Assembly: GCA_016926765.1 (NCBI GenBank)
Contig: JAFGNY010000117.1
Location: forward strand, 1 to 5,136
DNA: 5,136 bases
Source of the DNA: Bacteroidales bacterium
GTDB lineage: Bacteria; Bacteroidota; Bacteroidia; Bacteroidales; FEN-979
Direction of reading: 5' to 3'
Shown: piece by piece, positions 1-5,136 of the stretch
Layout: each line of letters opens with the position of its first letter
Position numbering within the stretch: the first letter of the stretch is position 1
Position numbers and translations under genes: made by a program
Notes under the pieces: model-generated
What the model was told of the DNA's origin: nothing
Seen by the model: the letters and a program-made list of their open reading frames with translations, nothing else
Database searches by the model: none

Positions 1-290
1 AGGGATATAGCATTGTTGTTGGTTATCCTGATATCGTCACCCCAGCTTACCCCTCCATCAACGGATCGTTTGTAGTAAATCTCGGCATTCCCATCGCGAT
101 CGTCACTCCATACAACATGTACAAAATTGCCTTCAACAGCAATGCACTTCATATTATTATCTGAGGTAATCGAAATCCCGGGGTCATATGTTAACTGAAT
201 CGTTGGCTGCCACTGGGCGTTGCAGGAATTGACTTTCAAAGCCAATCCAATGATTAGAACCAATGCTAACGTGTAGATTGATTTTTTCAT
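1..290 (-). CDS. Secreted Asp-box (BNR/sialidase-like repeat) protein, N-terminal part
   Basis: The first 96 residues of an exported protein are visible; the rest lies beyond the left edge. The start is ATG at 290, with an in-frame stop upstream at 332-330. Residues 1-26 are a signal peptide: a basic MKK start, a hydrophobic core at about 5-18, and likely cleavage near the SCNAQ segment (22-26). The VNSC at 20-23 resembles a lipobox only weakly because Asn sits at -2, so lipid attachment is possible but not favoured. The mature part contains VVWSDDRDGNAEIYYKRS (59-76), running into the Asp-box SVDGGVSW (76-83), which fits the S-x-D-x-G-x-[ST]-W turn of sialidase-type beta-propellers. Such repeats are structural, and many Bacteroidota proteins carrying them are not sialidases. 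No catalytic residues can be judged here, and any C-terminal sorting domain is outside the window. It is transcribed divergently from the DUF3108 gene. Confidence 0.85.
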   Translation of the reverse strand, partial: MKKSIYTLALVLIIGLALKVNSCNAQWQPTIQLTYDPGISITSDNNMKCIAVEGNFVHVVWSDDRDGNAEIYYKRSVDGGVSWGDDIRITNNNAIS

Positions 291-308
291 AATTCGTTGT
301 CTTTGAAA

Positions 309-316
309 CAAAGGTA
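309..316 (-). promoter_or_regulatory. Candidate Bacteroidota -7 element for the Asp-box gene
   Basis: Read on the minus strand, 316-309 is TACCTTTG, an exact match to the Bacteroidota -7 consensus TAnnTTTG. It lies 18 bases upstream of the ATG at 290, so the leader would be very short. I could not find a convincing TTTG -33 box at the expected distance, so only the -7 half is supported. Confidence 0.4.
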
Positions 317-346
317 ATTGGTTCTTCTGTCATTCTGCTATGTTTT
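317..346 (+). promoter_or_regulatory. Candidate promoter for the DUF3108 gene
   Basis: TATGTTTT at 339-346 matches seven of eight positions of the Bacteroidota -7 element TAnnTTTG. ATTG at 317-320, 18 bases upstream, could serve as the -33 box. The resulting leader to the GTG at 391 would be roughly 40 bases. A second 7/8 match, TAACATTG at 358-365, is an alternative with no good upstream box. In this AT-rich gap such matches can arise by chance. Confidence 0.3.
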
Positions 347-390
347 CGAAATTTCACTAACATTGCAAACAATTCTAACCTCTCTTACCT

Positions 391-1230
391 GTGTTTCATC
401 ACCGTCTTTTTTTTCTCTTCGTTCTGGTTATCGGTCACGGGTCTGGTTTGTTCCTCACAGATACCGCCAGCGGCCAGTGCCCCTTCCAGAATGTTGTTTT
501 TACCAGCGGCGAAGAGATCTCCTATACGGTATCCTACAACTGGGGACCCATCTGGGTTGACGCCGGGACAGTCACCTTTAAAACCACCCTGGAGCAGAAA
601 GAGGGAAAACCGGTGTGGCACTTCGTCAGCACCGGCCGGACCTTCGCCTCCTATGATTTCCTCTTCAAAGTAAGGGATACCTATGAAAGCTGGATCGACA
701 CAGCCACCTTCCAGACCATCGAGTTCAACCGGTATATCTACGAAGGAGGGTATCAGTTGCAAAACAGATCGTGGTTTGATTATATTCACAGGGTTGTCTA
801 CAGCCATACGAAACGCAATGACGATCCTATGGTGCACGATACCCTTCACATGATTGACTGCACCTTTGACATGCTGGCAGCCGTCTACTATGTCCGCTCC
901 CTCGATCCCGACTCCATTCAACAGGACATTACACTACCGGTGTTTGTGGCTATCGACGACAGTGTTTACCGGATTGATGTCCGGCTGCTTGGAAAAGAGA
1001 TCGTGGAACACCCTAGCGGAAAGCACTTTCCATGCATTAAATTTTCGGCTACCATGGTTGAAGGGACTATCTTTACCAAAGATCAGGAAGCGTTTGTTTG
1101 GGTAAGTGACGATCCCAATCGCATACCGGTTTTTATTGAGGCGAAAATCCTCGTAGGCTCAGTCAACGCTTATCTGAATGAAGCGAAGGGATTGAAAGAA
1201 CCCATCAGAAAAGTAGTTTCTGCGGAATAG
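391..1230 (+). CDS. Secreted DUF3108-family protein
   Basis: A 279-residue exported protein that I assign to the DUF3108 family, whose biochemical role is not established. The start is GTG at 391: an in-frame stop at 376-378 excludes anything earlier, and no ATG lies nearby. Residues 1-29 form a signal peptide (basic FHHR start, hydrophobic core about 6-22, likely SPase I cleavage after ASG at 26-28). Family hallmarks by eye are the opening GEEISYTVSYNWGPIWVDAG (40-59), the FASYDFLFKVRDTYESWID strand region (85-103), the EGGYQLQNRSWFDY segment (118-131), and the closing VWVSDDPNRIPVFIEAKI (236-253) followed by GSVNAYL. The fold is expected to be all-beta and periplasmic or at the outer membrane. 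It appears monocistronic: the gene before is divergent and the next starts 180 bp downstream behind its own promoter. No clear terminator hairpin follows the stop. The family call is from motif memory, so it is good but not checked by search. Confidence 0.85.
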   Translation: MFHHRLFFLFVLVIGHGSGLFLTDTASGQCPFQNVVFTSGEEISYTVSYNWGPIWVDAGTVTFKTTLEQKEGKPVWHFVSTGRTFASYDFLFKVRDTYESWIDTATFQTIEFNRYIYEGGYQLQNRSWFDYIHRVVYSHTKRNDDPMVHDTLHMIDCTFDMLAAVYYVRSLDPDSIQQDITLPVFVAIDDSVYRIDVRLLGKEIVEHPSGKHFPCIKFSATMVEGTIFTKDQEAFVWVSDDPNRIPVFIEAKILVGSVNAYLNEAKGLKEPIRKVVSAE

Positions 1231-1238
1231 CCCTATCC

Positions 1239-1315
1239 CTTCATTCCTTCATCACTTCATTACCTTAACACCTCATGACCCCCATGACTTTCATGACTTT
1301 TATGACTTATATGAC
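1239..1315. repeat. Degenerate 8-9 bp tandem repeat array
   Basis: The gap after the DUF3108 gene holds about nine short units. The first three are CTTCATTC, CTTCATCA and CTTCATTA, with TTCAT at 1240, 1248 and 1256 (period 8). After a weak unit (CTTAACAC, 1264-1271), ATGAC recurs at exactly 1275, 1284, 1293, 1302 and 1311 (period 9). The units grade into one another through CTCATGAC, so the two blocks look like one drifting array. It is strongly strand-asymmetric: the plus strand is nearly G-free outside the ATGAC cores. It is non-coding in position and has no evident dyad symmetry as a whole. Confidence 0.75.
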
Positions 1316-1333
1316 GATATAGAATCTTCCACT

Positions 1334-1385
1334 ACTATGTTATATAAAATTGTTAATAACTTTTAGTACTTTGTATTGCATAGTA
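1334..1385. promoter_or_regulatory. Candidate PadR operator with three TACTWTG half-sites
   Basis: Three copies of one heptamer sit just upstream of the PadR gene: TACTATG at 1334-1340 (plus), TACTTTG at 1367-1373 (plus), and CATAGTA at 1379-1385 (the same heptamer on minus). The last two make an imperfect palindrome, TACTNTGNANTNCANAGTA, over 1367-1385, with seven of nine base pairs symmetric. The first copy is 33 bp from the second, about three helical turns. The palindrome covers the expected -33 region of the operon promoter, so a bound PadR dimer would block transcription. The pattern is seen directly; the binding is inferred from the usual autorepression by PadR proteins. Confidence 0.5.
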
Positions 1386-1406
1386 TTATTTTATGTATTA
1401 TATTTG
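1375..1406 (+). promoter_or_regulatory. Promoter of the PadR-PspC operon
   Basis: TATATTTG at 1399-1406 is an exact match to the Bacteroidota -7 element TAnnTTTG. ATTG at 1375-1378, 20 bases upstream, is a reasonable -33 box; TTTG at 1370-1373 is an alternative with a longer spacer. The -7 element ends four bases before the preferred ATG at 1411, so transcription would begin at or very near the start codon. The upstream part overlaps the candidate PadR operator. Confidence 0.55.
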
Positions 1407-1410
1407 CAGC

Positions 1411-1734
1411 ATGAATATCGAGAACCAAAAAGCCCAGATGCGCAAAGGAGTCCTTGAACTCTGTATCCTCTCCATCATAGCCGAGAAGGACGCGTACGCC
1501 TCCGACATCATCGAAAAGTTGAAAGAGGCCAGACTGATCATCGTAGAAGGAACATTGTATCCTCTCCTGACAAGGTTAAAAAATGACGGCCTCACCACCT
1601 ACCGGTGGGAAGAGTCAAAATCAGGGCCGCCACGAAAGTACTTCCAAATCACCGACATCGGTAAAACCGTACTGAACGAACTGAAGCTCGGATGGCAGGA
1701 ACTGGCTATGGCCGTTGAACAAATCATTGCATAA
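1411..1734 (+). CDS. PadR-family winged-helix transcriptional regulator
   Basis: A 107-residue regulator consisting essentially of one PadR winged-helix domain and a short C-terminal helix (about 85-106), the small-PadR architecture. The N-terminal helices contain QMRKGVLELCILSII (9-23); YASDIIEKLKEA (29-40) is the second helix, and EGTLYPLLTRLKNDGL (46-61) is the recognition helix typical of PadR. The wing is TTYRWEESKSGPPRKYFQIT (62-81), with the highly conserved GPPRKYF. Trp95 falls in the C-terminal dimerisation helix, where small PadR proteins such as LmrR carry a ligand-contacting Trp; ligand binding here is inference. The ATG at 1411 is preferred over the in-frame ATG at 1393 because the earlier one would lie upstream of the -7 promoter element and adds six residues (MYYICS) foreign to the family. 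The PspC-domain gene follows after 18 bp, so PadR probably represses its own operon. Confidence 0.93.
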   Translation: MNIENQKAQMRKGVLELCILSIIAEKDAYASDIIEKLKEARLIIVEGTLYPLLTRLKNDGLTTYRWEESKSGPPRKYFQITDIGKTVLNELKLGWQELAMAVEQIIA

Positions 1735-1752
1735 AACCAAACAGAAAATCAG

Positions 1753-3321
1753 ATGAAAAAGACTGTTACAATCAACGTCAGCGGGATCATCTTCCATATC
1801 GATGAAGATGCATATATGAAATTATACAACTACCTGGAGAGTCTTAAGATCCATTTTCAACCACTGGAAGGGAGCAGTGACATCATCGAGGACATTGAAG
1901 CCCGCATTGCCGAACTCCTGCAGGAAAAATTAGGCGAGACGAAACAGGTAATCACAATCCTCGATGTGAATGAAATCATCGTGGTGATGGGTCAGCCCAG
2001 CCAGTTCACAGATGAAGACACTTCGGAAGAGACTTCTTTTAAACAAAATCGAGTCCCCAGCGCAAAACGGTTTTACCGTGATCCTGACAACAAAGTTGTT
2101 GCGGGCGTTTGCAGCGGGATCGGAGCTTACCTGCACTGGGACCCAGTGATCATCCGGATCCTTTTTATCATCAGCCTGTTTGCAGGCGGTTTCGGGATCT
2201 TTCTGTACCTGATCCTTTGGATTGTTATCCCTGAAGCAAACACGACCGCGGAGAAACTGGAGATGCGTGGAGAGAAAGTGAATATTTCCAACATCGAAAA
2301 GTCCATTAAGGAAGAGATGAGTGCACTTAAAGACCAGGTCAACAACCTTACGCGGAAAACGACCCGGAATTTAAGAGGAACAGGGGCATCGCCCTCGCCA
2401 ATAGAACAGATTATAAAAGGAACTATTGACGTGTTGCAGGTTTTTGGACGGATCCTGTTGATTATCCTGGGAATTTCGCTGGTTCTGGTTGGAATCAGTT
2501 TCTTTACCGCTTTCCTCGCGCTGATTTTCGGATGGGGTGGCTCCATCCTGGTCGACAGTGATGTCCTGATCATGTCATTCCCCTCCTACCTCAACCTGAT
2601 TCTGGGATGTTCCTTCAACCCGTTTTTTATTCAGGCAGCTCTGTTGCTCCTTTTCGGCATCCCGATACTACTGATCCTATACTCTGGCATCAAATTGATT
2701 TTCAGATTTGAAGGGATCAGGTATTTTGGGATAACACTCCTTAATATCTGGCTGATCGGCCTGGTGATTGCAGTCTTTTATTCCTTCAAAATATATAACC
2801 TGGTAAAAGCAGATGCGACAGACCAGGAACGGATTGACATCACCCAACCCGTTTCCGACACCATTCATCTGTCCTATTCCGACTGGGGTTCTATTGACGA
2901 ATTATCGCTGGACACCTATGAAGTCTTCGAGAACATCAGCCTTTACACAGATCAGGAAAAATATTTCTATCTTATCCCTTCTATCAGGATCGAACCCGCA
3001 GGCGGGAACCAGGTTGAAGTTGTCAGGCGTGGTTTTGCACGCGGTAAGTCCGTTTCCGATGCAAAATCCCGCCTTGGCATGATCCGCTATACCATCCGGC
3101 AATCCGGGGACACGGTGTTCATGGATCATATCGGCACCTTTCCCCAGGATGATTGCTGGAGAGGTCAGAAGATTATGGTGACTGTGAAGGTTCCTGAAGG
3201 CTGCTATATTAATCTGGGCAAGGGGGAATGGCGGATTGAGACCGAATTTTCTTCTTACACCCGGATCATGGATCATGCCGGGATTTTCAGAATGAGTGCA
3301 TCAGGATTAGATGATTTGTGA
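1753..3321 (+). CDS. PspC-domain multi-pass membrane protein
   Basis: A 522-residue inner-membrane protein. Residues 1-88 form a soluble, mainly helical region (MKKTVTINVSGIIFHIDEDA onward, with an acidic helix IIEDIEARIAELLQEKL at 44-60) that commonly precedes PspC in Bacteroidota. The PspC domain is about 105-163: KRFYRDPDNKVVAGVCSGIGAYL, then a hydrophobic stretch at 133-159 ending WIVIPEA. A helical linker (175-205, possibly coiled coil) follows, then further membrane segments at about 233-260, 291-315 and 323-345. The C-terminal part (about 360-522) is predicted soluble and beta-rich and ends in FRMSASGLDDL. PspC proteins act in envelope-stress signalling in proteobacteria; in Bacteroidota their job next to PadR regulators is not defined. 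The gene starts 18 bp after the PadR stop, without a recognisable Shine-Dalgarno, and is surely cotranscribed with it. I see no separate DUF2807/DUF4097-type adhesin gene, which often follows in such operons; the protein's own tail may fill that place. Confidence 0.9.
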   Translation: MKKTVTINVSGIIFHIDEDAYMKLYNYLESLKIHFQPLEGSSDIIEDIEARIAELLQEKLGETKQVITILDVNEIIVVMGQPSQFTDEDTSEETSFKQNRVPSAKRFYRDPDNKVVAGVCSGIGAYLHWDPVIIRILFIISLFAGGFGIFLYLILWIVIPEANTTAEKLEMRGEKVNISNIEKSIKEEMSALKDQVNNLTRKTTRNLRGTGASPSPIEQIIKGTIDVLQVFGRILLIILGISLVLVGISFFTAFLALIFGWGGSILVDSDVLIMSFPSYLNLILGCSFNPFFIQAALLLLFGIPILLILYSGIKLIFRFEGIRYFGITLLNIWLIGLVIAVFYSFKIYNLVKADATDQERIDITQPVSDTIHLSYSDWGSIDELSLDTYEVFENISLYTDQEKYFYLIPSIRIEPAGGNQVEVVRRGFARGKSVSDAKSRLGMIRYTIRQSGDTVFMDHIGTFPQDDCWRGQKIMVTVKVPEGCYINLGKGEWRIETEFSSYTRIMDHAGIFRMSASGLDDL

Positions 3322-3334
3322 TCTTTTTGTTAAT

Positions 3335-3355
3335 TTTACCGCATTCCGAGGTAAA
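3335..3355. promoter_or_regulatory. Inverted repeat in the leader of the peptidase gene
   Basis: TTTACC (3335-3340) and GGTAAA (3350-3355) form a six-base-pair inverted repeat with a nine-base spacer. It lies 13 bp past the PspC gene stop and 28 bp before the peptidase ATG. The stem is short and AT-rich with no following T-run, so a terminator is unlikely; an operator or mRNA leader hairpin is possible. TTTG at 3326-3329 and TAAATTCA at 3352-3359 are a weak -33/-7 pair (6/8 at -7) that would place the repeat inside a promoter. Confidence 0.3.
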
Positions 3356-3383
3356 TTCATCATTAGATCATAAATCAATTCCC

Positions 3384-5136
3384 ATGAAAAACACATTTTC
3401 TTTTCTGCTGATCGCAGCAATTGCGGGCATGACATCCTGTGTCCCTTCCGGTCAAAAAAAGACTGAAAACTCCTTGATTGAAAAACAGAACCTCACCCTC
3501 ACAAGCGACCTGATGACTCCCGAAGTGCTATGGTCCTTTGGCCGGGTTAGTGGTCCGGAGGTCTCACCCGATGGAAAGACCGCACTTTATGGCGTTACGT
3601 ATTATTCCATTGAACAAAACAAGGGCAACCGGGAACTTTACACAGTCGGCATCGACGGACAAAACGGGAAACAACTCACTCATTCCCCGAAGAGTGAATT
3701 CAATGAACTCTGGAGGCCCGACGGCAAGCGAATCGGGTTCCTCTCTTCTGAAAGCGGATCTGTTCAGTTGTGGGAGATGAACCCGGATGGTTCCGGCAGG
3801 ATTCAGATCACCGCTATTGATGACGGCATCACCGGATTCAAATATTCCCCCGACCAAACCATGATCCTCTATACCAAAGAGGTATACCTGGAAAATAAAT
3901 TCAACGATCTTTACGCGGGGCTTCCGGATGCATCCGGACGGCTCATGGACGATCTCCTCTACCGTCACTGGGACTCCTGGGTGGACTCTTACAGCCATGT
4001 CTTCTATGCCAACTATGACGGCATAAAAGTGTGGGATGATAAAGACATCATGCCCGGTGAACCCTTTCAGTCGCCGCTAAAGCCTTTCGGAGGGATTGAA
4101 CAGGTTAACTGGAGCCCCGACAGCAAAGCCATTGCCTATACCTGTCAGAAAATGGTTGGCAAGGCAGCCACGCTTTCCACCAACTCTGATATCTATCTGT
4201 ATACCCTTGAATCAGGTGAAACAACCAACATGACCCAGGGAATGATGGGATACGATATCTCTCCTGTCTATTCACCGGATGGCAGTTACATCGCATGGGA
4301 GAGCATGGAGCGTGATGGCTATGAATCCGATCAGAACCGTCTTTTCATCGTCAACACTTCCACCTGGGAAAAAACCTACGCTACAAAAGGCTTTGACCAG
4401 AATGCAGGCTCATTGGCGTGGAGCGCCGACAGTAAGGAAATCTATTTCACAAGCGACTGGCATGGCTCTTTTCAAATCTACAGTTTCAACCTGGAGTCGG
4501 GCGCTATCAGGCAGATCACTGAAGGATTGCAGGATTACGGCAATGTGGTACCTGCCAACGGGAAGCTGATTTCTGCAAAACAAACGATGTCGTTCCCTAC
4601 GGAGTTGTTTTCCGTTGATCCCGAAAGCGGGGCTGCCGAACAGATCACATTTACCAATAAAGAACTGTTGGCACAATTAACTATGGGCACTGTAGAGGAG
4701 CGCTGGATCAAGACCTTTGATAATCTTGACATGCAGGTCTTCGTAATCTACCCGCCTCATTTTGATCCGGCTAAGAACTATCCCGCCATTTTATATTGCA
4801 AAGGCGGCCCACAGGGTCCGCTCAGCCAGAATTTTCATTACCGCTGGAACTATCAGATCATGGCAGCAAACGGTTATATCATCGTTGCGCCCGCCCGCAG
4901 GGGTGTTTCGGGGTTCGGACAGGCCTGGCAGGAACAGATCAGCGGTGATTATCATGGCAAGAGCATGCAGGACTACCTCACGGCCATTGATGTGCTGGCA
5001 AAAGAACCTTTTATTGATGAAAACAGGCTGGGAGCCGTCGGAGCAAGCGCCGGCGGGTACGCCGTATACTACCTCGCCGGAAATCATCAGAAGCGGTTTA
5101 AGGCACTCATCGCCCACGACGGGATCTTCAATGAAG
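3384..5136 (+). CDS. dpp5: Dipeptidyl-peptidase 5-like S9 serine peptidase lipoprotein, 3' truncated by window end
   Basis: The first 584 residues of a family S9 peptidase are present; known DPP5 is about 680-700 residues, so roughly the last hundred, with the catalytic Asp and His, lie outside. Residues 1-18 are a lipoprotein signal with lipobox MTSC and Cys19 as acylation site; no acidic export signal follows, suggesting the periplasmic side of the outer membrane. A beta-propeller (about 45-435) carries TolB/WD-like SPDG blades at S61-PDGK, W110-RPDGK, W243-SPDSK, Y296-SPDG and W346-SADSK. The alpha/beta hydrolase part starts about 440: CKGGPQGP (472-479), MAANGYIIVAP (493-503), RRGVSGFGQ (505-513), EQISGDY (517-523) and the nucleophile elbow GASAGG (553-558) with Ser555. 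Many segments, such as KPFGGIEQ, LSTNSDIY, GMMGYD, MERDGYESD and VIYPPHFDP, match my memory of Porphyromonas DPP5, which releases dipeptides from the N termini of oligopeptides, with preference for hydrophobic residues. The residue after the Ser is Ala rather than the usual Tyr. The ATG at 3384 is set by the signal peptide. Confidence 0.93.
   Translation, partial: MKNTFSFLLIAAIAGMTSCVPSGQKKTENSLIEKQNLTLTSDLMTPEVLWSFGRVSGPEVSPDGKTALYGVTYYSIEQNKGNRELYTVGIDGQNGKQLTHSPKSEFNELWRPDGKRIGFLSSESGSVQLWEMNPDGSGRIQITAIDDGITGFKYSPDQTMILYTKEVYLENKFNDLYAGLPDASGRLMDDLLYRHWDSWVDSYSHVFYANYDGIKVWDDKDIMPGEPFQSPLKPFGGIEQVNWSPDSKAIAYTCQKMVGKAATLSTNSDIYLYTLESGETTNMTQGMMGYDISPVYSPDGSYIAWESMERDGYESDQNRLFIVNTSTWEKTYATKGFDQNAGSLAWSADSKEIYFTSDWHGSFQIYSFNLESGAIRQITEGLQDYGNVVPANGKLISAKQTMSFPTELFSVDPESGAAEQITFTNKELLAQLTMGTVEERWIKTFDNLDMQVFVIYPPHFDPAKNYPAILYCKGGPQGPLSQNFHYRWNYQIMAANGYIIVAPARRGVSGFGQAWQEQISGDYHGKSMQDYLTAIDVLAKEPFIDENRLGAVGASAGGYAVYYLAGNHQKRFKALIAHDGIFNE

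Noticed and set aside
184..372. Minus-strand 62-codon open frame overlapping the start of the Asp-box gene
   Set aside because: It is out of frame with the signal peptide and Asp-box, and its translation shows no signal or domain; its region 5' of 290 is the intergenic promoter.
385..921. Minus-strand open frame of 178 codons opposite the DUF3108 gene
   Set aside because: Its translation has no recognisable domain, and the plus-strand frame shows a signal peptide and family motifs over the same bases; it is an antisense shadow.
1239..1315. Short tandem array considered as a CRISPR
   Set aside because: Units are only 8-9 bp without spacers, far below the size of CRISPR repeats, and no cas gene is nearby.
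1393..1410. Earlier in-frame ATG for the PadR gene, adding MYYICS
   Set aside because: The ATG precedes and its codons overlap the exact TATATTTG promoter element, and the family consensus begins at the MNIENQKAQ segment at 1411.
2127..2573. Minus-strand open frame of 148 codons within the PspC-domain gene
   Set aside because: It lies opposite the PspC domain and membrane helices, gives a basic low-complexity translation and has no plausible promoter or family motif.
3335..3355. Inverted repeat considered as a rho-independent terminator for the PadR-PspC operon
   Set aside because: The six-base stem is AT-rich, the loop is nine bases, and no T-run follows; the preceding T-run at 3324-3328 is on the wrong side for plus-strand termination.
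3564..3998. Minus-strand open frame of 144 codons opposite the peptidase propeller
   Set aside because: The plus-strand frame encodes conserved propeller blades throughout; the antisense translation resembles nothing known.

Overview
The window looks like a chromosomal segment of a Bacteroidota bacterium, probably Bacteroidales-like. Four things point there: intergenic matches to the Bacteroidota promoter element TAnnTTTG, start codons without recognisable Shine-Dalgarno sequences, a PadR plus PspC-domain gene pair of the type common in that phylum, and a serine peptidase that reads as a close relative of Porphyromonas dipeptidyl-peptidase 5. These assignments come from reading the translations and from remembered family features; no database was searched.

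Layout. On the minus strand, 1-290 is the start of a secreted protein with an Asp-box (BNR) repeat; it runs off the left edge. A 100-bp divergent intergenic region (291-390) carries candidate promoters in both directions. Then, all on the plus strand: a secreted DUF3108-family protein (391-1230); a 180-bp gap (1231-1410) holding a degenerate 8-9 bp tandem repeat followed by an AT-rich promoter with repeated TACTWTG half-sites; a PadR-type winged-helix regulator (1411-1734); 18 bp later a membrane protein with an N-terminal helical region, a PspC domain, further membrane helices and a C-terminal beta-rich tail (1753-3321); a 62-bp gap with a small inverted repeat; and a DPP5-like S9 peptidase lipoprotein (3384 onward) cut by the right edge before its catalytic Asp and His.

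How the parts relate. The PadR and PspC genes almost certainly form one transcription unit. PadR proteins often repress their own operon, and the half-sites directly upstream make an autoregulated envelope-stress type switch the simplest reading (inference). The peptidase lies on the same strand but has its own leader region, so it may be transcribed separately; it would take part in uptake of peptides as nutrients. The DUF3108 and Asp-box proteins are exported proteins of unassigned role.

I see no clear evidence of a new multi-gene system. The most useful leads are the PadR operator and possible leaderless start, the tandem repeat array, and the unusual residue beside the peptidase nucleophile. 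No tRNA, rRNA, CRISPR or mobile element was recognised.
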